From contig CAYMIJ010000002.1 in the NCBI GenBank assembly GCA_964390465.1, positions 186,001 to 250,000 of the forward strand: 64,000 nt of DNA. The letters are read 5' to 3'. Below the pieces are notes generated by a model. The model was given only the letters and a program-made list of their open reading frames with translations, had not been told where the DNA came from and made no database searches. Position 1 is the first letter of the stretch, and each line of letters starts with the position of its first letter. Shown piece after piece: positions 43,093-51,233 of this stretch. The stretch is from JADZAI01 sp964390465. GTDB taxonomy: Bacteria; Pseudomonadota; Alphaproteobacteria; Micropepsales; Micropepsaceae. A program made the position numbers and the translations under genes.

Positions 43093-43395
43093 TCAACCTT
43101 CCGGCGCGTTGAGTTTCAGTGCCAGTGCGTGCACCGGCCCGGCGAGTTCGTCTTTCAGCGCCTCATATACCAGCCGCTGACGCGCCACACGGCCAAGCCC
43201 GGCAAAGGCTGCTGACACCATGGACACGTTGAAATGGGTCTGGCCTGTTGCTTCCTCCGGTCCGCGCCCCTGTGTTTTTAGGTGATGTGTCAGATGCGCA
43301 TGTCCGGCATGGCGGGCGCTGTCGTTTTCAACCACCAGAACGTCTGGCGTGAACGCAGCAATCAACTTGGCGCGGATGGTGTCTTCGATGGTCAT
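43093..43395 (-). CDS. bolA: BolA family protein
   Basis: The protein has 100 residues. It starts MTIEDTIRAKLIAAFTPDVLVVENDSARHAGH and contains THFNVSMVSAAFAGLGRVARQRLVYEALKDELAG, the BolA fold with its conserved HFNV...R(L)V core. The histidines can hold an iron-sulfur cluster with a monothiol glutaredoxin. In alphaproteobacteria it regulates iron homeostasis and cell shape. It is divergent from the J-domain protein; the gap of 85 bases must hold both promoters. Confidence 0.9.
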   Translation of the reverse strand: MTIEDTIRAKLIAAFTPDVLVVENDSARHAGHAHLTHHLKTQGRGPEEATGQTHFNVSMVSAAFAGLGRVARQRLVYEALKDELAGPVHALALKLNAPEG

Positions 43396-43480
43396 GTCGC
43401 TTCGGAACGCTATTTGCGGGCGAAGTCAAGAAAACCTGTTTCTTGCCAGGGGGCGGCCCTTTCCGGTATGCGCAGCGATA

Positions 43481-44101
43481 ATGAGCGAGCCGAAGAAAAA
43501 TCCGTTCGACTTCCGTATCGGTGGCAAGACGCGTGAAGCGCCAAAGCCCAAGGTGCAGATGTGCGAGATGCCGGGCTGCGACAAGCCGGGCACCCATCAG
43601 GCCCCCAAAAGCCGCGAGAACACCCGCGAGAAACGCTGGTTGTGCGTTCCTCATGTGCGCGAGGTGAACGAAAGCTGGAACTTCTTTGCCGGGATGAGTG
43701 ACGCTGAGGTGGCGCAGTTCCAGCGCGATGCGCATACCGGCCACCGCCCCACCTGGAAGCTGAAGGACCGTCAGTCCACCACGTGGAAGGTGCGCGCCGA
43801 AAAAGGCACATTCTCAGGCCGCACGAACGACACCTATGCCATCTTTGAAGATGGCGAGGCGCGCACCGCCCGCAGTGACGTGGCCGGAAGGCCGGTGAAA
43901 ATCCTCGGCAAATTGCAGGTCGAGTCGCTGACCATTCTTGGCCTTACCGCAGAGGCATCCTTGAACGATGTCAAACGTGCCTATAAGGACATGGTCAAAC
44001 GCTACCATCCTGACGTTAATGGCGGGGACCGGTCGGCCGAGGAACGTCTGGCGCAGGTTATCCGCGCCTATAACACGCTGAAGAAAACCAACTTCAGCTA
44101 G
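43481..44101 (+). CDS. J-domain (DnaJ-like) protein
   Basis: The protein has 206 residues. The N-terminal half has a cysteine/histidine cluster (CEMPGCDKPGTHQAP, then WLCVPHVREVN) that may bind zinc, and the C-terminal 55 residues are a J domain with helix II KRAYKDMVKRYHPD (HPD motif) and NGGDRSAEERL. J proteins stimulate DnaK. In this class the gene is regularly found between bolA and cobS. The target proteins are not known. ATG at 43481 is the only start consistent with the conserved N terminus (PKKNPFDFRIGGK). Confidence 0.9.
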   Translation: MSEPKKNPFDFRIGGKTREAPKPKVQMCEMPGCDKPGTHQAPKSRENTREKRWLCVPHVREVNESWNFFAGMSDAEVAQFQRDAHTGHRPTWKLKDRQSTTWKVRAEKGTFSGRTNDTYAIFEDGEARTARSDVAGRPVKILGKLQVESLTILGLTAEASLNDVKRAYKDMVKRYHPDVNGGDRSAEERLAQVIRAYNTLKKTNFS

Positions 44102-44165
44102 GCGTGCCTGCCTCCGCTTCGCTGAACGGACGGATGCCGCGTCAAGCAGGAAGCAGGACGAGATC

Positions 44166-45158
44166 ATGGCCGAGATGAGCGAAGGGCTGAGCCCCGAGGC
44201 CGCCCCCGACACCAGCGTCGATGTGAAGTCAGTGTTCGGCATCGACACGAAGATGACCGTGCCCGCCTTCTCGGCGCCCAATGCCTATGTGCCTGATCTC
44301 GACACGTCCTATCGCTTTGACCGCGAAACCACGCTGGCCATCCTTGCCGGGTTCGCCTTCAATCGCCGCGTGATGGTGCAGGGCTATCACGGCACCGGCA
44401 AATCCACCCATATCGAACAGGTGGCGGCGCGGCTGAACTGGCCGTGCATCCGCGTCAATCTCGACAGCCACATCAGCCGTATCGATCTTGTCGGCAAGGA
44501 TGCCATCGTGCTGAAGGATGGCAAGCAGGTTACCGAGTTTCGCGAGGGCATTCTGCCTTGGGCCTTGCAGCGCCCCGTGGCGCTGGTGTTCGATGAATAC
44601 GATGCTGGCCGCCCTGATGTGATGTTCGTTATCCAGCGTGTGCTGGAAATCTCCGGCAAGTTGACACTGCTCGACCAGAACCGCGTCATCCGCCCGCACG
44701 ATTCCTTCCGCCTGTTCTCGACCACCAACACAATTGGTCTGGGCGACACGACCGGGCTCTATCACGGCACGCAGCAGATCAATCAGGGCCAGATGGACCG
44801 CTGGTCGATCGTCACCACGCTGAACTATCTGCCGCACGACAAGGAAGTTGAGATCGTTCAGGCCAAGTCGCCCGCCTATCAGGGCGCGGACGGCAAAAAG
44901 AAAATCGCTGCCATGGTGCGCGTTGCCGATCTCACCCGTTCGGCCTTCATCAATGGCGACATCTCAACGGTGATGAGCCCGCGCACGGTGATCACCTGGG
45001 CCGAGAACGCACAGATTTTCGGTGATGTTGGCTTCGCTTTCCGCACCACGTTCCTGAACAAGTGCGATGAGCTTGAGCGTGCCACTGTGGCTGAGTTCTA
45101 TCAGCGCTGCTTCGGCGAAGAGCTGCCTGAATCCGCCGCCAAGGTGATGGTGGCCTGA
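44166..45158 (+). CDS. cobS: Aerobic cobaltochelatase subunit CobS
   Basis: The protein has 330 residues and is an AAA+ ATPase with Walker A GYHGTGKST (about 76-84) and VALVFDEYDAGRPDVMF (Walker B), followed by LFSTTNTIGLGDTTGLYHGT, the CobS signature. CobS and CobT form the ATPase ring that, with CobN, inserts cobalt into hydrogenobyrinic acid diamide. Usually cobT follows directly; here a convergent beta-lactamase-like gene comes next. There are 64 bases between the J-domain gene and cobS, so those two are probably one transcript. Confidence 0.94.
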   Translation: MAEMSEGLSPEAAPDTSVDVKSVFGIDTKMTVPAFSAPNAYVPDLDTSYRFDRETTLAILAGFAFNRRVMVQGYHGTGKSTHIEQVAARLNWPCIRVNLDSHISRIDLVGKDAIVLKDGKQVTEFREGILPWALQRPVALVFDEYDAGRPDVMFVIQRVLEISGKLTLLDQNRVIRPHDSFRLFSTTNTIGLGDTTGLYHGTQQINQGQMDRWSIVTTLNYLPHDKEVEIVQAKSPAYQGADGKKKIAAMVRVADLTRSAFINGDISTVMSPRTVITWAENAQIFGDVGFAFRTTFLNKCDELERATVAEFYQRCFGEELPESAAKVMVA

Positions 45159-45168
45159 GACAGGCTAC

Positions 45169-45208
45169 CTGCCGCTCACCCGCTCCGCGTCAGCGGAACG
45201 GGTGGCAG
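45169..45208. terminator. Hairpin between convergent cobS and serine hydrolase genes
   Basis: A long interrupted stem can be drawn: CTGC, CACCCG and TCCGC on the left with GCGGA, CGGGTG and GCAG on the right, loop GTCA. It begins 10 bases after the cobS stop and ends 17 bases before the convergent stop. There is no T tract in either direction. The symmetrical position suggests a shared transcription end. Confidence 0.4.
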
Positions 45209-45225
45209 GGTTATGGTGGCGCGTT

Positions 45226-46452
45226 TTACTTTGCGCCGAGTGCCATCAGTTTTTCCAGAAAGGCCACGAAGCGCGCGCCGCGTTCCTTGCTGCGTTCCGC
45301 CGGGCCGAGCGCGCTGTTCACAGCGATGACCGTCTTGGTAGCCGGATCAACGATGATGAACTGACCGAAATTGCCCATCGCGCCATAGCGCCCCTTTGGC
45401 CACACCCACCATTTGAGGCCATAGCTCGCTTCCTCACCAAGCGGCACGATGGGGCTGACCATCAGTTTTGCATAATCTTCGATCAGCGCACCCTTCGCGC
45501 CATCCATCACGAACATGCCGAAACGGGCATAGTCGCGCAGGCGGGCCGAGATGCAGCAGCCGCCCATCTCGTTCAGCGACCAGTCGACCATCCAGAAGGC
45601 ATCGCTTTCCATGCCATAGGGTGCCCAGACTTTCTCTGACAGATACTGCGCCAGCGGCTTGCCCGTCGCGCGCTTCACCAGAACGCCGACCAGCGCTGAC
45701 TCCCCCGTGGAGTAGTTGTACTTGGTGCCGGGCGGATGGGCGCGCGGCAGGCGGCGCATATAGGCAATCGTGCTGTCTTCACCAGCTGGCGGCGGATTGC
45801 GGAACATCGCGGAGACATCAGCGTCGGGGTCGCCATAGTTCTCGTTCCATTTGACGCCCGATGTCATCGTCATCGCCTGGCCGAGTGTGACGCCATCATA
45901 GGCGCTGCCCTTCAGTTCGGGCAGGTACTTGGTCAGCTGGTCATCGAGTGAGCCGATGAGCCCATCCTTGATTGCGGCGCCGACCAGCAGGCCAGTGAAC
46001 GACTTGGCCATCGAGAACGATGTGTAGCGGCTTTCGGCGCTGTTGCCGCGCGCATATTTTTCCAGCCGCACCTTGCCGTCGCGGATGAGAACCAGCCCCG
46101 CCATGCGCTGGTCTTCCATGAAGGCTGCGATCTCATCGTCGCTGATGGCCAGGGGTTTGCCCGCGTCCAGCGCGTGTACTGTGCCGCCCGCTTTGACGAT
46201 GGTGCCGTTATAGCGCGCCTCCATAGTGCGGAAGCGTTCGTCCATCACGGCCTGGTCCCAGAACAGCATGTTGCTGTCCTTGGCATCGGTGATGCGCGAG
46301 GCTGCAGGCGGCGCTGAGAAAATCGCCGGGTCGATATGCGCCGCCTTCATTTGCGCGGCCAGCGCCTCGGGGCTGGGCAGGGTGGTTGATACGGCTGTGG
46401 GTGCGGCGCAGGCGGCAAGGGCCAGCAGTCCGCATAGTGTCAAATGTTTCAT
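45226..46452 (-). CDS. Serine hydrolase lipoprotein of the class C beta-lactamase fold
   Basis: The protein has 408 residues. It is a predicted lipoprotein (lipobox LAAC, cysteine 15). The serine penicillin-recognising fold is shown by S147-M-A-K150 (SFSMAKS) and the tyrosine motif YNYSTGE at about 245-251. Such proteins range from beta-lactamases to esterases and 6-aminohexanoate-oligomer hydrolases; the sequence (SMAKSFTGLLVGAAIKDG, AMTMTSGVKWNENYGDP) is closer to the latter group than to true AmpC. It lies after the receptor gene on the same strand, but a strong terminator separates the two. AGGACACTCTC precedes the ATG at 46452. Confidence 0.87.
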   Translation of the reverse strand: MKHLTLCGLLALAACAAPTAVSTTLPSPEALAAQMKAAHIDPAIFSAPPAASRITDAKDSNMLFWDQAVMDERFRTMEARYNGTIVKAGGTVHALDAGKPLAISDDEIAAFMEDQRMAGLVLIRDGKVRLEKYARGNSAESRYTSFSMAKSFTGLLVGAAIKDGLIGSLDDQLTKYLPELKGSAYDGVTLGQAMTMTSGVKWNENYGDPDADVSAMFRNPPPAGEDSTIAYMRRLPRAHPPGTKYNYSTGESALVGVLVKRATGKPLAQYLSEKVWAPYGMESDAFWMVDWSLNEMGGCCISARLRDYARFGMFVMDGAKGALIEDYAKLMVSPIVPLGEEASYGLKWWVWPKGRYGAMGNFGQFIIVDPATKTVIAVNSALGPAERSKERGARFVAFLEKLMALGAK

Positions 46453-46463
46453 GAGAGTGTCCT

Positions 46464-46496
46464 GAAAAGAAAAGGGCGGCCCGTTGGGGGCCGCCC
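46464..46496 (-). terminator. Intrinsic terminator after the third TonB receptor gene
   Basis: Read on the minus strand, GGGCGGCCC-CCAAC-GGGCCGCCC is a perfect 9-base-pair stem followed directly by TTTTCTTTT. This is a textbook Rho-independent terminator, 19 bases past the receptor stop. It would separate receptor transcription from the serine hydrolase gene, or limit read-through into it. Confidence 0.85.
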
Positions 46497-46514
46497 GGAG
46501 TTGAAGGAAAGGGT

Positions 46515-48992
46515 TCAGAACTTGAACTGCATCTCGAAGCCGAGGGAACGGCCCTCGGTGTAGCTGTAGCCCTGGAACAAGGTGCTGCCCGTTGCACCAC
46601 CACCCGCGCCGACATAGCCCACAGAGTCGAACAGGTTGCGGCAATAGGCGATCAGCGTCACCCGCTCGCTGGGGTCGATATAGGTCAAACGCATATCGAC
46701 CTGATCCCATGATGGCGCCCGGTATTGTGGGGTGTTGAGAAGTGAATAATAGGCCGACGAGCGGTAGACATAGCTGGTCGCCAGGAACAGGTTGCCAGAC
46801 TCGATCGGAATGTCGAAGAGCGCCGACACAGCGACCTTGTGACGCGAAGCCTGTGGCAGCTCGTTCCCTTTCGTGTTCACGGCATTTCCAAAGCCGTCGA
46901 ACACACCCGAGCCGTCAGTGACCTCAGTGTCGAGGTAGCCATAGGCCAGGCGCATTTCCAGCCAGGTGTTCGGCAGCCATTTGGCTTCAACCTCAAAGCC
47001 CCTGGAGCTCACTCCGGGGATGTTGAAGAAGCGGTCACGGTCGAATCCGGCGGGGCTGAGCCCGCTCTTGACGCGGACATTGATGGGAACCTGCATGTCC
47101 TTGTAGCTATAATAAAAGGCTGCGGCGTTCAGAAAGAAGCCATCCGCCGGTTTGGTCTTGATGCCGATTTCGTAGGCATCGGCGGTTTCCATGCGCACAT
47201 AGGGCTGATCCGCCCACGAGTTCATGGAGAAGCCACCGGACTTCAGGCCGCGTGAGTAGCTGGCGTAAACCATGGTGTCTTCGTCGGGCTTCCAGTTAAG
47301 CCCCAGATGCCATGACCAGCCATCCCACTTGCCTTCAAGGTTGCGGGCCGCGCCGCCAGATCCATTGCCCGCACCGGTGACGAAGGTGGTGACATCCATG
47401 GCAGGCGTGAACTTGCCGCAGCCCGCACCGAAACAACCGGCCAGAGCCGCTGTCGGATCCCAGTTGATGATGCGATAGGTTTCGCGTCCATTCTTTTCGT
47501 CAGACGAATAGCGAAGGCCCGCCGTCAGCTTCCAGCCCGGCGCGAATTCATAATCGAACTGCCCGAATGCCGCATAGGAATTGACCCTGAGATCACCTGT
47601 TCCTTCGTAGAACGACCGGCGCGGATTGGGGGCAGCGAGTCCTCCGCCAATGATGTTGATGGGGGCGGCGAGTGCCTTCGAAAGGTCGTCGGTTGCAGCA
47701 CCATCCACATACCAGCTGATCGGCTGGTAGTAGTGTTCACGATACTGGTAGAGGCCAACCACCCAGTTGAAGGCGCCGGGCGTGGTATTGGACAGCGTTA
47801 TCTCGTTCGACCAGTGGGTCTTGTCCTGGATGTATTCCTGAACATAGGTCGGATTGTAGGTGTAGTTGCCGAAGAACGTGCCGACATTGGTCGTCACAAG
47901 GTTGACCGGGCTGTCGTCGAGGTCTGAGATGCTCGTGTAAAGATAGGTGGAATAACCGCCGACATATTTCAGCGTGGTGCCGCCGAGATCGGTTTTGAAG
48001 TTCACGACGAACACATGGTTCTTGTCCACCTTCTGGCTGGCCCAGGTATTGGTGGCGAACTTGTGCCGGTCAGTAATGCCGGGATTGACGCCGGTATAAC
48101 CAAAGGTGGCATTGGGCACGAGGGCGCCGGGCGGGAATACACCGAGCTTCGTGTTCGGCGCTGGCACCGAAGTGAAATAGGGCGTCACAACATTGCCCGA
48201 GCGCATGTGGTCATCCCATTCGGCGTGGGAGTATTTGACCCACAGCTGGGTCTTTTCCGAAAAGTCATATTGCAGCTGCGCTTCAACAAAGAAGCGATCA
48301 CGATAGCCTTCGGGATTGTTCGGCACGGCCGTATTCTTATAGGGCGCCTCAAGCTGCCATGGCCCCCCCTGAATCGAGAGGCGGCCCTTGAGGTTGCCGA
48401 CGATCGGGCCTGAGATGTAGCCCTCGGCAATGGCGCCGCCAAAACCCTGTTCGATGGTAGAGCGCACTTCGCCCTGAAACTCATCGGTTGGACGCGCTGA
48501 AATGACATTCAGCGCACCACCAATAGAGTTGCGGCCGTAAAGGGTGCCCTGCGGCCCGCGCAGTACCTCGATCCGTCCAACGAACATAGGCGTCTTTGAA
48601 GCCTCCGCCGTGTCGGCGGTGTAGAACCCGTCATTGTACGTCGCAACGCCTGGGTCGGATCCGACAAGGTTGGTCAGGCGGCCTACGCCGCGTATCGCCG
48701 CGCGGTCGTTGGAGGAATTGAAGGACAGGCCCGGCGTGAAATTCGTGAAGTCCTGCATCGTGCGGATGCCGAGCCGATCACGGTCTTTAGGGCTGAAAAC
48801 GGTAATTGCGGAAGGCACTTTGCGCACGTTTTCATCACGCCTGCGGGAGGTAACGATCACCTCTTCGCTGCCCTGAGCAGCCTTGGCTGTCGGTTCAGGG
48901 GCTGGCGTGGGTGTTGGTGCGGGTGTTTGTGCCCCAGCAACTCCGCAGGTCAGCGCCAAGACTGAGGCACCCATCAATATCCGAGTCTTCAT
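46515..48992 (-). CDS. TonB-dependent receptor
   Basis: The protein has 825 residues. A signal peptide (about 1-20, ends GVAGAQ) is followed by an alternating proline/threonine linker (TPAPTPTPAPEPT) and the TonB box EEVIVTSRRRDEN. The plug has AIRGVGRLTNLVGSDPGVATYNDG and VGRIEVLRGPQGTLYGRNSIGGALNVI, and the barrel ends in FEMQFKF with the terminal phenylalanine. This is the FyuA-like/IroN-like subgroup that is widely expanded in alphaproteobacteria and takes up diverse organic substrates. The start at 48992 follows GGGAGAGA. It is divergent from the double TetR regulator, its probable controller, and has its own terminator. Confidence 0.93.
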   Translation of the reverse strand: MKTRILMGASVLALTCGVAGAQTPAPTPTPAPEPTAKAAQGSEEVIVTSRRRDENVRKVPSAITVFSPKDRDRLGIRTMQDFTNFTPGLSFNSSNDRAAIRGVGRLTNLVGSDPGVATYNDGFYTADTAEASKTPMFVGRIEVLRGPQGTLYGRNSIGGALNVISARPTDEFQGEVRSTIEQGFGGAIAEGYISGPIVGNLKGRLSIQGGPWQLEAPYKNTAVPNNPEGYRDRFFVEAQLQYDFSEKTQLWVKYSHAEWDDHMRSGNVVTPYFTSVPAPNTKLGVFPPGALVPNATFGYTGVNPGITDRHKFATNTWASQKVDKNHVFVVNFKTDLGGTTLKYVGGYSTYLYTSISDLDDSPVNLVTTNVGTFFGNYTYNPTYVQEYIQDKTHWSNEITLSNTTPGAFNWVVGLYQYREHYYQPISWYVDGAATDDLSKALAAPINIIGGGLAAPNPRRSFYEGTGDLRVNSYAAFGQFDYEFAPGWKLTAGLRYSSDEKNGRETYRIINWDPTAALAGCFGAGCGKFTPAMDVTTFVTGAGNGSGGAARNLEGKWDGWSWHLGLNWKPDEDTMVYASYSRGLKSGGFSMNSWADQPYVRMETADAYEIGIKTKPADGFFLNAAAFYYSYKDMQVPINVRVKSGLSPAGFDRDRFFNIPGVSSRGFEVEAKWLPNTWLEMRLAYGYLDTEVTDGSGVFDGFGNAVNTKGNELPQASRHKVAVSALFDIPIESGNLFLATSYVYRSSAYYSLLNTPQYRAPSWDQVDMRLTYIDPSERVTLIAYCRNLFDSVGYVGAGGGATGSTLFQGYSYTEGRSLGFEMQFKF

Positions 48993-49051
48993 GAAATCTC
49001 TCCCGTTTCCCCAGCTGGGGGCTGTTATGGACCAGCCATTCTGAAAACGTA

Positions 49052-49072
49052 GTCTCTTTTGAAAAATGAGAC
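49052..49072. promoter_or_regulatory. Inverted repeat in the receptor/TetR intergenic region
   Basis: GTCTC-TTTTGAAAAAT-GAGAC contains a 5-base inverted repeat with further partial symmetry (TTT/AAA) inside. It lies 60 bases before the receptor start and 136 before the tandem TetR gene, within the 215-base divergent region. An operator for the TetR-like regulator is plausible. The surrounding DNA (49080-49130) is unusually A+T-rich, as promoters often are. Confidence 0.35.
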
Positions 49073-49207
49073 AAGACATCATAAAATGCCTTAAATATCA
49101 TATATCTAATAATGAATATCCTGATTTTCAGGGCTTTGTGCTGGCGATGGATTTAACATGGGTCATGGAAATGCGTCACAGGACATGGCATTGATCGGGG
49201 CATCGCC

Positions 49208-50431
49208 ATGAGCCTGAAACCCCGCAGCCCGACACGAAAGTTTGAACGCCGCCGCGAGGAAGTCCTCGCGATCGCGGCTGATCTGATCAACGAGCGCGGC
49301 GCGCGGGGCCTGTCCCTGACGGATGTGGCCCGCGCCCTGAACCTCGATACCTCCAGCGTCACCTACTATTTCAAGCGCAAGGAACTTCTGGCTGCGAGCT
49401 GTTATGCCAAGGCGCTGGACGGGATGGAGGCGGCGGTCGATGCCTGCGCCAGCGAGCCCACGCCCGAAAGCCGTGTGCGCGCCTATTTCCGGGTCAATTT
49501 CGATCTCTTCAAGGCGCAGCGTGTGCCCGGCGCCCATCGGCTGGCCGTGTTGTCTGATGTGCGCGCGCTTGATGACGACATCCGCGCCCCGCTTGATGAC
49601 CAGTTCCTGCGCATTCTGGGCAAGGTCTCGGCCTATTTCACATCGGGCAGCGGACCCAATGCCGCGATGGAATCAGGTGTCGCTGCGCACATCGTTATTG
49701 CCAATGCGCTCTGGATCTATGCCTGGGCCGACCGCTTTCTCGATGACGATCTGGAGCGCGCCTTTGAGCGGTTCTGCGAGGTGTTCGAAAAAGGTCTGTG
49801 TCCCGATGGCGGGATCTGGCCAGCCGATGTCGCGTCCCTCGAAGACGCGGTGGCTGAGGACGACACACCTGCCCGCTTTCTCCACGCCGCGACGAATCTC
49901 ATCAACGAACAGGGCTATCGCGGGGCGCATGTCGAGAAGATCGCGGCCCATCTCGGGGTCACCATCGGGGCTTTCTATCATCATCTCGACAACAAGGATG
50001 ATCTGGTCGCCGCGTGCTGTGAGCGCAGTTTTTCGCTGATGGACCGGGCGCAGGCCATAGCGGCAAGCGAGGGGGGCGCACCCGGACAGCGCCTCTGTCG
50101 GCTTGTGGCGACCCTGCTGGCCCATCAGTTCTCGGCCTCAAGCCCGCTATTGCGCGTTTCGGCCTTCCAGTCTCTGCCCCTGGATATTCGTCCGCGCATG
50201 TATGAACGGGCCGAGCGTCATGCCATGCATGTGGCGGGGCTCGTTTCTGATGGCCAACGTGATGGCTCTGTGCCGGCGCTCGATCCCTTCATTGCCGCAC
50301 AGGTGACGACGGCAACGGTCAATGCCGCCGCTGATCTGCGGAACTGGGCTTCACGTATCGCCGTGATCCCGGATGCGAAGTTCTATGCGGGGAAATTGTT
50401 GCGCGGCCTGTTCACCACGCAGGGCGGCTGA
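49208..50431 (+). CDS. TetR-type regulator with two fused TetR units
   Basis: The protein has 407 residues, twice the usual TetR size, and has two complete units in tandem. The first DNA-binding domain (about 12-60) reads LAIAADLINERGARGLSLTDV and VARALNLDTSSVTYYFKRKELL. The second (about 220-270) reads LHAATNLINEQGYRGAHVEKI and AAHLGVTIGAFYHHLDNKDDL. Each is followed by a helical ligand-binding domain. One chain could therefore bind a palindrome as a monomer, or two operators. It is divergent from the TonB receptor. The effector is unknown. Confidence 0.92.
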   Translation: MSLKPRSPTRKFERRREEVLAIAADLINERGARGLSLTDVARALNLDTSSVTYYFKRKELLAASCYAKALDGMEAAVDACASEPTPESRVRAYFRVNFDLFKAQRVPGAHRLAVLSDVRALDDDIRAPLDDQFLRILGKVSAYFTSGSGPNAAMESGVAAHIVIANALWIYAWADRFLDDDLERAFERFCEVFEKGLCPDGGIWPADVASLEDAVAEDDTPARFLHAATNLINEQGYRGAHVEKIAAHLGVTIGAFYHHLDNKDDLVAACCERSFSLMDRAQAIAASEGGAPGQRLCRLVATLLAHQFSASSPLLRVSAFQSLPLDIRPRMYERAERHAMHVAGLVSDGQRDGSVPALDPFIAAQVTTATVNAAADLRNWASRIAVIPDAKFYAGKLLRGLFTTQGG

Positions 50432-50438
50432 TCTGGAC

Positions 50439-51221
50439 TCAGCCCTGTGTGCGGCCTCTGGCCTGAACGGTGGCGCGATTGGCTTCCACCTGCGCCGGGG
50501 TCATCCCCGCATTCAGAAGCGAGGTCCAGTCTGTTTCCTGCTTGCGTGCCTCGCTGCCATTCAGCGCAAAGCCTTCATTGATGAGCGCCTTGTACGCCGT
50601 GAGCTTGTCATTTGGCACGCTCGCCATGTCAGCGGCCAGCTTCAGGGCCGCTGGCATCAGCTCATCAGGTGCCACCACACGGTTGACGAGGCCCCAGGCG
50701 CAGGCGGTTTGCGCATCCAGAAAATTGCCAGTCAGCGAAAGTTCCTTGGCGCGCATCACGCCGATGGTGCGGGCGAGCTTCACCGAAAGTCCCCAACCGG
50801 GCAGGATGCCGACGCGCGCATGAGTGTCGGCAAAACGGGCCTGTGTTGAAGCGATCAACACATCGCAGGCGAGCGCCACTTCAAAGCCGCCGGTGATGGC
50901 GACACCGTTCACCGCACCGATGATCGGCTTGTTGCAGGCTTCCATCGACAGCACCGGATCATTCTCGGCGCTTTTGGGGTTTGCCGCACCCAGTGCGCCG
51001 GGCGTGGAGCCCAGTTCTTTCAGGTCGAGCCCGGCCGTGAAGGCGCGATCGCCCGCGCCGGTCAGCACGATGACCTTGACTGCCGGGTCGGCATCGGCTG
51101 CGCGCATGGCGGCGGCTAACTCGGCACGCAGTGCCAGCGACAGCGCGTTCATCGCCTGAGGCCGGTTCATGGTGATGACCGCAATGCCGTCTTTGAGGTC
51201 GTACAGAACAAGATCGCTCAT
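50439..51221 (-). CDS. Enoyl-CoA hydratase/isomerase (crotonase) family protein
   Basis: The protein has 260 residues, the normal crotonase length. It has MNRPQAMNALSLALRAEL, the oxyanion segment DRAFTAGLDLKELG, and GVAITGGFEVALACDVLIAS, followed by ARVGILPGWGLSVKLAR. The usual catalytic glutamate of the second segment is replaced by a region without PE, so hydratase activity is not certain. It starts 12 bases after the sulfatase stop on the same strand and is the last gene of a TetR-sulfatase-crotonase operon. The acyl-CoA substrate is unknown. Confidence 0.87.
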   Translation of the reverse strand: MSDLVLYDLKDGIAVITMNRPQAMNALSLALRAELAAAMRAADADPAVKVIVLTGAGDRAFTAGLDLKELGSTPGALGAANPKSAENDPVLSMEACNKPIIGAVNGVAITGGFEVALACDVLIASTQARFADTHARVGILPGWGLSVKLARTIGVMRAKELSLTGNFLDAQTACAWGLVNRVVAPDELMPAALKLAADMASVPNDKLTAYKALINEGFALNGSEARKQETDWTSLLNAGMTPAQVEANRATVQARGRTQG

Positions 51222-51233
51222 CAGTGTTCGTCC

